In this document: piece by piece, positions 21,001 through 29,830 of the stretch
How positions within the stretch are numbered: the first letter of the stretch is position 1
How the letters are laid out: each line of letters starts with the position of its first letter
DNA from: Aurantiochytrium sp. KH105
Lineage: Eukaryota; Sar; Bigyra; Thraustochytrida; Thraustochytriidae
DNA length: 64,000 nt
Reading direction: 5' to 3'
NCBI GenBank assembly: GCA_003116975.1
Contig: BGKB01000115.1
Coordinates: 192,430-256,429 of the forward strand
Program-made: the position numbers and the translations under genes
Notes under the pieces: model-generated
Told to the model about the DNA's origin: nothing
Seen by the model: the letters and a program-made list of their open reading frames with translations, nothing else
Databases searched by the model: none

Positions 21001-22198
21001 CGTTAAGCGCAATGCCAGCGCCGACAAGAAGAGGGACGAGACGCCATCCAATTTTGCGAAGAATGAATGTGCTGTGGGACTCTACACCCGCTGCGACAAG
21101 CTGCGCTGCGAGTTCAGCCTCGAGCTTGGGAGAAAGACTAGAGTTCGTGTCGAGACGGTGGTCAGCAATAGTTGTTGCCTCGGGTCCACCGAGGCCGGGG
21201 GTTGCTGCTTTTGCATTTCGAGGCTCGCGGAAGGAGCCCCCAAGTGAGGAAGTATCGAGGCGGCGCGGTGTAGGGGGCAGGGAGTCGCCGGCGATTGAAG
21301 CGGTTGTAGCAGCTTGCGTCCTCGCCCGAGCCCGCGCGGTGATGGCTGCCTTAATGTTACGCAGCCAGATGGCCCTGGCTTTGTCAGAGGGCGCGCAGAG
21401 CACGAGAATATCTTCCCCAGAGCGACGATCAATGAGAGCAAAGGCGGCTTGGCCGAGTTTGTCGCGACGCGACGTCACGCGAGCCTCGACGCTGCACGAG
21501 GAGTGCAATTCCACAACACTACGAGGTGGGTCGCCTTGTCGCGGGGCATAGGATAGCGTCGGTCGGTTAAACGGATCCCATTCTAGCGTAAAGTAGCGCT
21601 GGTTCCAGTTTTTCAGCCATTCGCTCTTCTTTTCCAGATTTCCACGATAGTTGCCGCGCAAAGGTTCATTTTCCCAAGAAATCGAGGCAATCGCAGCCTC
21701 GTTCTGACGAGCCTGCGCTTCGCGTTCGAGACGTTTACCAACGTCTGCAAGGCCCATGAGTTTCATTTTGGCGCGGAGGGCTCCTTCGATCTTGATTTGT
21801 CCCAGCTGCATGAGCTTGGCGAACTCGAGGCGACGTGACATGACCCCCCGGAACTGTTCCTCTGCCTCAAAGATGACCCGGATATCGGCCTTGGTCCCAT
21901 CGTCGGAGCATTCCTCGTTGGCCTTTGCGCTCGGTCGCATAGCCCCGCCAGGACCTGGGCTGCCCGCTTTGAGGTCGACGAGAAGCTTCGAAGGCGTATC
22001 TTTGACGAGAGCAAGCACAACGACGCCGCACATGATGTCCTTTGCGACGTCTGGGCGGTCGTCCACGAGTTTCTCGAGGGCGCGCGCGGCCCTTTGCAGC
22101 GCCTCTGCGCTGCTCAGCGTCTCCTCCGCGACAGCACTGCGGATCTTGTCCATCTCCTCGGGGTCTCCGCCCAAAAGATCTTGGGCGAAAAGGTCCAT
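18071..22198 (-). CDS. SCP2-like + PH + ABC1/UbiB-type kinase + degenerate beta-lactamase-like fusion protein
   Basis: The frame has 1375 residues from the ATG at 22198. Domains in order: residues about 30-155 resemble an SCP2 sterol-carrier domain (VIFEAEEQFRGVMSRRLEF then KIEGALRAKMKLMGL). Residues about 183-290 form a PH domain (GNLEKKSEWLKNWNQRYFTL, ending IWLRNIKAAI). Hydrophobic segments follow at about 380-400 and 475-495. The ABC1/UbiB kinase (about 510-850) has VKLAQHM (variant of the KxGQ motif), the Ala-rich loop AAASIGQVH, VVIKVQHPG, ADPHPGN and ILDFGLA. Residues about 980-1375 resemble a class-C beta-lactamase/LACTB fold (end FGGNAMLTFPDHSLTVCVLV). The Ser-x-x-Lys and Tyr-x-Asn catalytic motifs are not intact there (FPSKALAQ; LSHLAFSWGW), so that domain is probably non-catalytic. 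ABC1 proteins act in quinone/lipid metabolism of mitochondria or plastids; ABC1-beta-lactamase fusions are known in some protists. The added lipid-binding SCP2 and PH modules suggest a lipid-linked role, by inference. Confidence 0.9.
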   Translation of the reverse strand: MDLFAQDLLGGDPEEMDKIRSAVAEETLSSAEALQRAARALEKLVDDRPDVAKDIMCGVVVLALVKDTPSKLLVDLKAGSPGPGGAMRPSAKANEECSDDGTKADIRVIFEAEEQFRGVMSRRLEFAKLMQLGQIKIEGALRAKMKLMGLADVGKRLEREAQARQNEAAIASISWENEPLRGNYRGNLEKKSEWLKNWNQRYFTLEWDPFNRPTLSYAPRQGDPPRSVVELHSSCSVEARVTSRRDKLGQAAFALIDRRSGEDILVLCAPSDKARAIWLRNIKAAITARARARTQAATTASIAGDSLPPTPRRLDTSSLGGSFREPRNAKAATPGLGGPEATTIADHRLDTNSSLSPKLEAELAAQLVAAGVESHSTFILRKIGWRLVPLLVGAGIALNALATMEEGNRFDPAGPSPTSSVPWTSTRFLQSTLASAFSWVSSLPAWQTLSNWSQGFNSGSLPPWVWSTMSFPFRRWPGAALVLASGFAARFACTSPVFTLARRRFTVLSLAARLIVDLKITELKTRDMPPVHADATWRVKHRAVAEQVYAGALSLGGLWVKLAQHMGARADAMPEGIVNVLSRLQDAVPPTPFAKLKPHLERELGQRIEDVFEDFQETPIAAASIGQVHTGRLRSNGAHVVIKVQHPGVDRLLRQDVQNMGLIATWISVVDSKFSGLVREVVDHWRKNVLNELDFLNETENMRCVGANLASCDDVYASVPTAIVELCTRRVITMRFVRGSKVTNFERLAEVGVIGLSARTALADDLCNAFAHQIFIGGLANADPHPGNVLVAKREDVANGEIMRLPACAPSQDTKRAVPVILDFGLALHIPDNVRLGLARLVLAASQLDAGGIFEGSDRLGIRLTRENLLNDFGDVQHLLRDTAPPEESRREMVERIEIGKRKWEEQNFEIPIESFPPELVLMVRSLNLLRALCSSLEVRQPFVRTLASWARRALLERYPAPERPLLATGLKHMVGKGHLATLIQDAIRGCKDHVTGIQVAVLGPGTEERVLVAAGQLSHVDCRPVSMSTLFPSKALAQSLAQMCAHNVFARRGATVSEEETALLSGDLSQVSFDPTAVPGDFETKNAGDWASQLQFVRSNVGADADAPSLGAELPYELSHLAFSWGWAVMALLQEDDSDAGEECVLAKEARRLGGDGLRVGLESVKEAESLLETGALAQSSFPVERLLEQHGIRDVGSMGAAETLQAGDANPLSMVSETVPTLKGKEFWADPRIANLPRLAAACLPAMNALCTAEALAQTLHSLAVSEKLDSMGSLEGKAVDRIRTLAMSSSKSDPFAAGHVGLRQFKFSGKDGHSQTTAIGQIAFGGNAMLTFPDHSLTVCVLVNELSMDATPTQACFNAIYQYLGLSPEGDF

Positions 22199-22766
22199 CG
22201 TGCCGAGTACGTGGAAGAGCGCTCGTGATCACTGCGCTGCGCTCCTCGGGTCTTTGCCGCGCGCCCACGGCGCCACGCTGGCCCGTTACCTCCTCCGCAC
22301 GCGGCTCCGCTATTTTGTTTTGCAGTGCATCGCATCATCCAAGCATCATCCGCATCATCATCAACCAACAACAAGCAAGAACAGCGAAGGTGACTGACTG
22401 ATATGGGAGGTGCGCATGTATGCGTCTGCTTGTCGTGTCATCTCACTGCACGCAGGCTGGCGACCACATCAAGTTACTCACTTGCAGAGGGTATGGACGG
22501 ACAAAAAAGGATCTCTGAAGAGTGAGGTGAGATGCTGTCCCATGCATGCATGTCCAGGCAATAGTATACATGGCAAGGGGGGGCGAACGTCGCTTTTCGG
22601 CAAACCCTCTTTCTCGCGAGACAAATCTGCGCGAGAGGCTCCTCTCTCGCATGCATTGACAGCGTTTCCGCCTCGGATAAAAACGAGCCTTGTCACAGAA
22701 ACAGGAGATTTGTTTTCTGGCAGGTTTACATAGTATTAGTAAGCAACAAGGATCTCGAGGACTTCT
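22199..22766. other. Intergenic: ABC1-fusion promoter side and F-box gene 3' end
   Basis: Both flanking genes are on the minus strand. The right end is the 3' flank of the F-box gene and the left end is upstream of the ABC1-fusion gene, with an AT-rich leader (about 22310-22400, CATCATCC motifs). No gene is seen. Confidence 0.5.
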
Positions 22767-23531
22767 TCAAGTAGACGGAAACTCGCGCGCGAAAATGGCA
22801 GCCTCGTCAACGCCATAAATTGTCGAATAGAATACGACGTATTCATTCTCGAGCCTAAAGCCCCAATCATCTTCGCGACGTGACACACAGAGTGGTGGAT
22901 AGCGGTCCACCTGAACGCTAACCGGGTTAAAGTTGCGCATGACCCAGCGCGAATCCGGCTGAAGTCCGCTAGGCATGGAGCTTCGCACGCCGCCGTTGGG
23001 CAGAAATTTGAACTGAGCCCGAAAGGACGATTGCCGCTTCATGAAAAATGTCCACTCGGCAGCGATGAGCTCGTCCTTGGTGATGTTTGCACGTTTGGCG
23101 TCGAGCAAGGCGTACGCGTAGCTAGCCTTCCACTTGTTCTCAAACTCGACGCTGCAGCCCATGACCTCGACTGGCGTCGAACGCACGAACTCGCGCAGAA
23201 ACTCTGACTTTTCAATGAAGCTTCGCGAGTCCACTCCGCGCAGCGTGAGCAGCTCGCGCAGCTCCTTGACGCTCAGGCGGGAGACGGCGGCCGGCGAGAG
23301 CTTGATTTTGTGAAAGGGCGTTTCGCGCGCGCCCTTGTAGGAGAACGGCATGTTCGCTTTCCCGCGCCATTTCTCAATGCACGCTGCGCGCCAAGCGGCG
23401 GCGCCGACTTCCGCGTCCTGGAGGACCTTGTGCCAGTCGCGACGGACCGCCTCGCAGGCGCACAGGTCCTCCGCGGAGAGCAGCGGGAAGATCCTCTCGG
23501 CCAGCACGCCGGCGGGCAGCCTGTCCACCAT
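22767..23531 (-). CDS. F-box protein with a SAP-like helix pair
   Basis: From the ATG at 23531 the protein has 254 residues. Residues 2-40 are an F-box (LPAGVLAERIFPLLSAEDL, then VRRDWHKVL). The F-box binds SKP1 and recruits substrates to an SCF ubiquitin ligase. Residues about 86-118 (LSVKELRELLTLRGVD, then EKSEFLREFV) resemble the SAP/ARMET-C helix-turn-helix. The C-terminal 130 residues have many aromatic positions (WTFFMKRQ, RWVMRNFNP, DDWGFRL, YVVFYSTIYG) and may be a substrate-binding beta-rich domain I cannot name. The open frame extends 50 Ala/Arg-rich codons upstream with only a TTG start, so I prefer the ATG directly before the F-box. It is head-to-head with the F-box/WD40 gene. Confidence 0.85.
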   Translation of the reverse strand: MVDRLPAGVLAERIFPLLSAEDLCACEAVRRDWHKVLQDAEVGAAAWRAACIEKWRGKANMPFSYKGARETPFHKIKLSPAAVSRLSVKELRELLTLRGVDSRSFIEKSEFLREFVRSTPVEVMGCSVEFENKWKASYAYALLDAKRANITKDELIAAEWTFFMKRQSSFRAQFKFLPNGGVRSSMPSGLQPDSRWVMRNFNPVSVQVDRYPPLCVSRREDDWGFRLENEYVVFYSTIYGVDEAAIFAREFPST

Positions 23532-24545
23532 GGATGGCGGCTGCCTCGCGGCCGCCTGCCCGCCGCTCGCCCGGGCCTCCGCCCGCGCCGCGCCGCTCGC
23601 CCGCGTCTCCCGCGCCTCGCCGCGCGGTCTCGCCCGCTGCCGCGCGCCGGGCGACGAGGTTTGCTGCGCCGCGCCGTCCAAGAAGCGAGAAAGAGAAGAA
23701 GAAGAAGAAGAAGAAGAAGAAGTCCCCGCGCCAACTAGCCGCCGCCCTTCCGGAGCTCCGGGCTGTCCCAGGTCTCCCCCCGGAATTCCGCCTCTTCGCG
23801 TCCCGCGACACGCGCTTACACTTCTGAGAGCACGCGCGGCGCTGCTCCCTCTGCGCGCGCGCGCGGCGGGGCACGCGGCGGCGCGCGGCGCTGCAGCAGG
23901 GCAGACGTCGGGGCGAGGCGAAGGGGTGTTCGGCAGGAGGGCGAGGGGCCGCCGGCGAGGGCAACAGAGCGCCCGCTCGTGCCCGGCGCAGCGAGGGCTT
24001 GGCGGCTTGCTTGCTCGCTCGGTTGGTTGGCGCGGGGTCCGCCCGAGGGCGGTTGCCCGGGCCTAGAGGTTAGCTAGCGCAAACGCTAGCGCACAAGTCC
24101 GCGCACACCCGGTGCGGTTTGGCCCTCTTTCTGCTCGGAGCTCGTGCGCGTGAGGGAAAACTCTTCGTGGGCCTCGTGCACGAGCGGCGCGACAAAGTGA
24201 GGAGCGGGGCAGATCAGAGCAGAGCAGAGCAGAGCAGAGCAGAGCAGAGCAGAGCAGAGCAGAGCAGAGCAGAGCAGAGCAGAGCAGAGCAGAGCAGACC
24301 TGCATCGGGTGGGCGAGGCAGGACGCAGCGAAGGACCGCGGCGAAAGGCTGCGCGCGACCGCAGCATCCGGGAGTGCTTTTCTAGACGGAGAACCGCCAG
24401 CCGTGGCCGGTGGACTCGCGTGTGAGGTTTGCACGAGCGGGCCAGCGAGCGAGCGCTCGGCTTGTCCCGCACGCGTCCTCGGCGCAAGGGCAAGGAGAAG
24501 AGCGGCGAGGCGGCGAGACCAGAGCGACTCGCTCGCGAAAACACG
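23532..24545. promoter_or_regulatory. Divergent promoter region between two F-box genes
   Basis: About 1 kb separates the two divergent ATGs. It carries a GAA run (23694-23721), strong GC/CpG richness and an (AGAGC)16 microsatellite (24216-24295). It is probably a shared or back-to-back promoter. No coding segment is supported. Confidence 0.5.
24216..24295. repeat. (AGAGC)16 microsatellite
   Basis: Sixteen perfect 5-bp units, followed by a variant unit, about 250 bp upstream of the F-box/WD40 start codon. Likely length-polymorphic. Confidence 0.97.
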
Positions 24546-26108
24546 ATGCAAGATCAACAACTGCAAAAACCTCGAGAGTCGCGACTTGGCGCGTACCTGC
24601 GCCTCGGCGACCCGGCGCTCGTGGCCTGCATTGCAGAGTTTTTGACGCCCGAGGACCTTGCACATGCGTTCGCAGCAGTCAACCTCATGGAGAACTCATT
24701 CGTGGACCATGAGAATGAAGCTTCATGCGACGGCACAATGCATCGTCTCGCGCTTGCCGAAGCAGTCGCGCTCCTCGCTGCGCAAGTAGAGTGGGTCCGA
24801 GCGATTGCCGAAGCCGGCCAGCTGCAAACGCTTGGAGATCTCATCGATAAGTCCACAATTCACAGACCTGGCTTGGCGAAAGCATTTCAGCGAATTGGGC
24901 ATCGGGGAGAGAGCTCTCTACCATTTCTGGAAGAGCACTTGTACGTACAGCTCGTGCCGACTCTCGGCGAAAGGGACGACTTTGTTCAGCGTCTTGACGT
25001 GGCTCGGCACCGCCGTCCTGGGCTGCACGCCCAATGGAGCGAAATGCTCGACCCCAAAGCGTACTTTGAGCATGGCGAGATGACATGCATGAGCGCATCT
25101 GCAAGCATCATTGCGAGCGGGTCAAGAGAAGGCATTCTGCAATTAAATGACTTAGACTCAGGCAGACTCATTCTCCGGGAACCAGTTGCCCCGGCTGGCG
25201 AACCCCTTGTCAAGGTCTTTGCGCTTTCACCTTGGCGCGTTGCCTGCGCATGGAAATCTTTTTTGGCACTCGTCAGAACAGGGGACCTTTTGCCTGGCGA
25301 GGAGCGCGTCGTGGTTCTCACAGATGACCATCCCGAGATCTCCGGCTCAGCACGCGTCACGTGCATGACGCGGGTCGATAGACACGCAAACAGCCTTGTT
25401 TTGGCCACGGGCTGGTCGGATGGCATTGTGCGTCTTTGGGATGCAAGCACGGGTGAATGTATTGGTTCTTGCAAAGGCCATCAAGGACCTGTGACTGCTC
25501 TTTGTGCCCTGCTTCAAGGCAGGAATGGCGCCGATTTGGCAAGCGCCTCCACGGACTGTACCATTCGTATGTGGCGTTGTCGCGTCGGCCCTGGCCAGAT
25601 GCGAGGACGGGGTGTTCTTCGTGGGCACGCTGGCCCTGTCCAGACGCTTGCGACCATGCGTCTCCCAGACTCGCGTCATGAAATCCTCGTCTCTGGCTCG
25701 CGCGACACGTCTGTACGTCTTTGGGACGTACGGCACGGTCTGGAAGTAGGCGTGTGCCGCGGGCATCGAGGCGTTGTTGTTTCAGTCTCTTGTACGCGGG
25801 ATGGCCACATTCTTTCCTCTTCATGGGATCGAAGCTGGATTCTCTTCGACCTTTCTGGCCGGATCATCGCTAAATATCAGCACAAGCGTGGAGTACAATT
25901 TGTGCGTGTCGTCAACGACACCCTTGTCGTTTCGGTTTCCACAGACAATGTCATTCATATGGTCGATATTCGGACAGGCGCATGTCTTGCCACTTGGGAA
26001 AACCCGAACTGCATTTGCGCCGTCGAAGTAATTCACGTTGACCCAGTTTCCCCTCAAGATCTTGTCGTCTTTGGCTGTCGCGCAGGACGTATTGGTGTGT
26101 ACAAGTGA
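24546..26108 (+). CDS. F-box/WD40-repeat protein
   Basis: From the ATG at 24546 the protein has 520 residues. An F-box-like region occupies about 14-50 ([20 protein letters not shown], then AVNLMENSF). WD40 repeats fill about 180-520: [87 protein letters not shown]. These form a propeller that would present substrates to an SCF ligase, as in Fbw/Cdc4-type proteins. WD signatures are clear but specific orthology is not. The ATG was chosen because upstream codons are low-complexity and begin at TTG. Confidence 0.9.
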   Translation: MQDQQLQKPRESRLGAYLRLGDPALVACIAEFLTPEDLAHAFAAVNLMENSFVDHENEASCDGTMHRLALAEAVALLAAQVEWVRAIAEAGQLQTLGDLIDKSTIHRPGLAKAFQRIGHRGESSLPFLEEHLYVQLVPTLGERDDFVQRLDVARHRRPGLHAQWSEMLDPKAYFEHGEMTCMSASASIIASGSREGILQLNDLDSGRLILREPVAPAGEPLVKVFALSPWRVACAWKSFLALVRTGDLLPGEERVVVLTDDHPEISGSARVTCMTRVDRHANSLVLATGWSDGIVRLWDASTGECIGSCKGHQGPVTALCALLQGRNGADLASASTDCTIRMWRCRVGPGQMRGRGVLRGHAGPVQTLATMRLPDSRHEILVSGSRDTSVRLWDVRHGLEVGVCRGHRGVVVSVSCTRDGHILSSSWDRSWILFDLSGRIIAKYQHKRGVQFVRVVNDTLVVSVSTDNVIHMVDIRTGACLATWENPNCICAVEVIHVDPVSPQDLVVFGCRAGRIGVYK

Positions 26109-26954
26109 GCGGAGTCCACAATCATCGTTACCGAAGATGTTTTGAAGATAAAGGCTAGCAAGCGTATGCTTTGGTTTAAGATTGCACAAGTGTCGTGGTT
26201 CGTTCTTCTATGTTCTGAACCCGCGTGTGACACACAGGTGTGGCAAGGTAGGGCCCTGGAAAATGTGCTTGAAAATATCGGTCTATCTGTTCCCAAAGAC
26301 GACCGTCCCGTTTCTCTATTGATGCATACTCTAGCTCAAGTAGCCGACTTTTACTTATTTTCCGCTTTTAAAGAAGAAGTATTGTGACTTCAACCCCAAG
26401 TTTGGGATTATAGTATGCGTGTACGCGCAATGGAACCTTGTGCGAGACAGACGATGTTGTCGTGGTCAGCAGGCTTTTGGCAAGAACCATGGAAATCGAA
26501 GCAAGCTGGTGAGTACGAGTGTCAGCCTTATTTCACCGCGTCCATTCTCTCTCCCAAAACAACTTGCGAGCTCAAGACAGACTATACTTGTGGTACGCTG
26601 CCCGCTTCCTGATTGGAACCTGATTGGAACCTGCGAAACGCACCTTTCGAACAGCATGATGAATGATGAATACAAATTAGGATAGGGAACAAATCATCTT
26701 CAAGGTGTCTCGGGTCTCACAGAGATACCAATGCAAAGACGTTGCCAAAGGGAGAATACGGTTGATGTGAAGAGACGCAACATCTGAGATTAGGCAAGAC
26801 TCGCCTAGTTTAAAAAAAATCACTTCTGCACGTAAAACGAAGAAAGAAGACTGAATGTATTGGCAGGCAAAACTATGTAAACCCAAGGCCTGTAAAATCA
26901 TGTTTAGAATCATGTTAAAAATGATGAATTCGGAGCGTTGCATTGAGGGAGCGC
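26109..26954. other. Convergent 3' intergenic region
   Basis: This lies between the stops of the F-box/WD40 gene (+) and protease 1 (-). It is AT-richer than the genes, with short frames only and none recognised. Confidence 0.55.
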
Positions 26955-28061
26955 TCACATCAGAGCAAGCCCAGCTACGAGGGACATCACGAGGCCGACA
27001 TCCAGAACCCGCATGGCAGCAGAAGTCGGGAAATCAAGATCGCTGGTTGGCGGCAAGATGGTTTGAGATGGTGTTGGACTCGAAGTTGGACTCGGAGTGC
27101 TCGAAGATTCCATGACGTACTGTCCATTACTCCCCGCACCAGCAACATACCTCACGAGCCCGCTGCCAACAGCGGAATCGATCCAGCTGCTGTAGACAGC
27201 AACGTTCGTGTAGACACCAGGGTATCCATTGCGCGCGCAGCCATTCCCGAATGAGACAACTCCGAGCTGAACGTCCACGGAGTTCTGCGTGAGGAAAAGA
27301 GGACCACCAGAATCGCCCTGGCAGCTATCCTTGCCCGAAGCCGCAGCGCACACATACTGATCGAGATTGTACGTAAGGCCGTACGTATTGGCGCAGGTAT
27401 TTCGATTAGTAACATTTAGGTAGACACTTCGGCGCACAGTGTTCGATGTGTCGCCTTCGTAGGTCGCGCCGTATCCAATCACCTGCACTGACGTTCCATC
27501 ATAGAGCGAGGATCCAGTAACTGCAAGAGAGACGGGGGAGGGGAGAGCTGAAGGATTGATAGCTCCCGTGGTTTTGATGATGGCAATGTCATCGTCCAAA
27601 GCGCCGCTCGTCATGACAGAGTACGACGGATGAGGATTGAGCAAATCACTGGAGTAAGGCTGCGAAAAAAGAATTGAATCAGAGTCGGAAGAGGCGCCAA
27701 GATCGTCAATAAGAAGGCCCACGTAATAGCCATCGAGATTCGATTGATCACTCGGAACGCAATGCGCTGCAGTAAGAAAGTAATGGGAGGTGGAGCTTGA
27801 AGAGCCAATGTACGATCCTCCGCACATCGTTGCTGACCCATCGCTGAAGACGAAATAGACAAAGGCCATCCACGGATGCGATGCGGCGCCGATGGTTGTG
27901 CCACCGACAATGCGAGGGCTCACCCCCTTGATGACGGTGGACGCGTTAAAGTCATGTTCCAAATTCAGCGTCACGTTCAGAGGTTCATAGCCGAGGAGAG
28001 CCACGGCTGAGCTTGACATCAATGCGAGAAACGTCGCAAGGAGCATGCAGCGAGCGAACAT
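26955..28061 (-). CDS. Trypsin-like (S1) serine protease 1, secreted, with hydrophobic C-terminus
   Basis: The ATG at 28061 gives 368 residues with a signal peptide (MFARCMLLATFLALMSSSAVA). Activation motif RIVGG is at 50-54, catalytic His100 in LTAAHC, Asp158 in DDDIAII, and Ser251 in SCQGDSGGP. Asp245, six residues before the Ser, is the S1-pocket Asp of trypsin specificity (cleaves after Arg/Lys). A Ser/Thr/Pro-rich stretch (about 325-345) precedes a hydrophobic C-terminus (VLDVGLVMSLVAGLALM), which resembles a GPI-attachment signal or membrane anchor. An open frame continues 66 codons upstream, but the same leader in the paired copy has a shifted frame, so I place the start at the signal peptide. 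The gene forms an inverted pair with the pseudogene at 29796. Confidence 0.9.
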   Translation of the reverse strand: MFARCMLLATFLALMSSSAVALLGYEPLNVTLNLEHDFNASTVIKGVSPRIVGGTTIGAASHPWMAFVYFVFSDGSATMCGGSYIGSSSSTSHYFLTAAHCVPSDQSNLDGYYVGLLIDDLGASSDSDSILFSQPYSSDLLNPHPSYSVMTSGALDDDIAIIKTTGAINPSALPSPVSLAVTGSSLYDGTSVQVIGYGATYEGDTSNTVRRSVYLNVTNRNTCANTYGLTYNLDQYVCAAASGKDSCQGDSGGPLFLTQNSVDVQLGVVSFGNGCARNGYPGVYTNVAVYSSWIDSAVGSGLVRYVAGAGSNGQYVMESSSTPSPTSSPTPSQTILPPTSDLDFPTSAAMRVLDVGLVMSLVAGLALM

Positions 28062-28420
28062 GCTTGCGGCAGCCTTCGTCTTCTTTGTGCAAGCCAAGTG
28101 CTTTCTTCTTGGTTCTGGGTTTGTTAGCTTTTCTGTTTTGGATTTGCTGAGCCAGCGTCCTCGGGGAGAAAATGGCTTGCCCACCATGGTAAAAGAGCGC
28201 AGCACAGTTATCTCTTGTTCGAAACGCCACCTAAAATCGCTAAGACTGTAGAGCATCACACCTAGCAGTTGAAGCGTGAGACGGCCTGTCTCCTTTGCGA
28301 GAGGGCCTTCGACTTTTTTTAAATGGTCGCCTCACTGTGCAGCCCGTTCAGGACTGGCGGCGCGCGTCCCTTTCGGGCTCACTCTGTCCTTCTCTCTGTA
28401 CTGCAGGCCTCTATTCCCCC
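28054..28420 (-). repeat. Left arm of the protease inverted duplication
   Basis: The leader and promoter of protease 1 are nearly identical in reverse complement to 29459-29830. Shared landmarks are gaggcctgcagtacagagag, the block reading gtgagcccgaaagggacgcg, and the leader element cgattttaggtggcgtttcg. Similarity by eye is well above that of the coding parts beyond the signal peptide. Confidence 0.9.
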
Positions 28421-29458
28421 CTCTTCCCCCCCTCTCTGCCGCTCATCTGACTGCAGCACTGCTCGGACACTCTCGCTCTCTCGCGCGCGCAAGTAGGACC
28501 GGTGCACGTCATCGCCCGCGCTCTCCTCGTTGCAGCCATTCTCCTTCCACCACTGGCCACTAGCACTGGCACTGGTGGTGGCACCAGACTCCAGACTGTG
28601 TGCACGAGGCAGAGAGGCTGGGACAAGACTGGCAACTGTGGGGTGGTCTGTTCGCTCATAATCTCTTCAGGAAACCAGCAGCCGCTCGCCCCTCCTTCGC
28701 CGTCAAGAGGCGTCAAGAGGCGTCGGCGCGCTGCAGCTGTAGCCGCAGCTGCATGCGATGGCTGTAGCTGCAGCTGCATGCGATGGAGGCTGCTCCTGCT
28801 GCGTTTGCAGCCTGGATCTCTGCACACGGCCAAGGACCCCCCGGAGCAGTACCGCTGAGTGGTTGTCCGAGGTGTCCTGGCCCGCGGTGCACTGGACCCT
28901 GGCTCCGCTAGGGCGTGCATGTGTAAGCAAAAAGGAAATTGATGGCAAGCGCAGCAGGCACGTAGCTGTAACCTCGGCCGGAGTAAGAGTACAACTGGGT
29001 TCTCTGACTGCATTCTCAGACGCTACGGCGTGCGTGCGCCCGGGTGTACGATTTTAGGTGATTCGCGGGCCTGACAGTGAGCTTGATTCCGGGTCTGATC
29101 GTGCGAGCCGTGGACTGGTGACCGGCCAGTGCCAGCGGCCTGGCGGCTGGAAAGGACAAGGCGAGAAACGAGGTGTCAGTCAACCAGCGTCAGCAAAAAG
29201 CTGCACAGCTCAGCTGCAGCTAGCAGCCTGCTTGATTTGCTTTTCCCTTCCGCTAGTCATAAGAAGGCGGCGTAAAATGCATGCTGCGCGCCCGGATCTC
29301 TGTTAGCGAGCGAGGGATCAAGCCAAGGTCGAGGTAAGAGATCCAGAAGCCAAGGAGCTAGACTCTATGCTCAAGGAAGAAGGAACATGACGGGGGGACG
29401 CATGGACATTCGAAATTGGTCACCTAACTGGCCCCAAATTGGAGCTAAGATGTTCGAA
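28421..29458. other. 1.04-kb spacer between inverted protease copies
   Basis: This is non-duplicated DNA between the two arms. It holds a 25-bp tandem pair (28737-28761 and 28762-28786, differing at one base) and GCTGCAGCTG-type palindromes. No gene is recognised. It may be a loop in a cruciform formed by the arms. Confidence 0.5.
28737..28786. repeat. 25-bp tandem duplication
   Basis: Two adjacent 25-bp units beginning ctgtagc(c/t)gcagctgcat, differing at one position, in the spacer of the inverted duplication. Confidence 0.9.
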
Positions 29459-29830
29459 GAGAGGCCTGCAGTACAGAGAGAACGACAGAGTGAGCCCGAA
29501 AGGGACGCGCGCCGCCAGTCCTGAACGGGCTGCACAGTGAGGCGACCCTTTATACTAAAAGTCGAGGGCCCTTTCGCAAAGGAGACAGGCCGTCTCACGC
29601 TTCGGCTGCTAGGTGTAATGCTCTACAGTCTTAGCGATTTTAGGTGGCGTTTCGAACAAGAGATAAATGTGCGGCGCTCCTCTGCCAATGGTAGCCAAGC
29701 CATTTTCTCCCCGAGGATGCTGGCTCTGCAAATTCAAAACAGAAAAGCTAACAAACCCAGAACCAAGAAGAAAGCACGTGCCTTGCATAAAGAAGATGAA
29801 GGCTGCCGCAAGCATGTTTGCTCGCTGCAT
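29459..29830 (+). repeat. Right arm of the protease inverted duplication
   Basis: Reverse-complement partner of 28054-28420. It contains the promoter/leader and signal-peptide start of the pseudogene copy. The leader carries indels relative to protease 1 that shift the upstream frame, which argues that this part is untranslated. Confidence 0.9.

Noticed and set aside
26142-26387. Small 81-codon frame after the F-box/WD40 gene
   Set aside because: No domain and inside a convergent 3' region; likely UTR.
28737-28786. Transposon terminal repeat
   Set aside because: It is a 25-bp direct tandem pair without inverted ends or a transposase frame.
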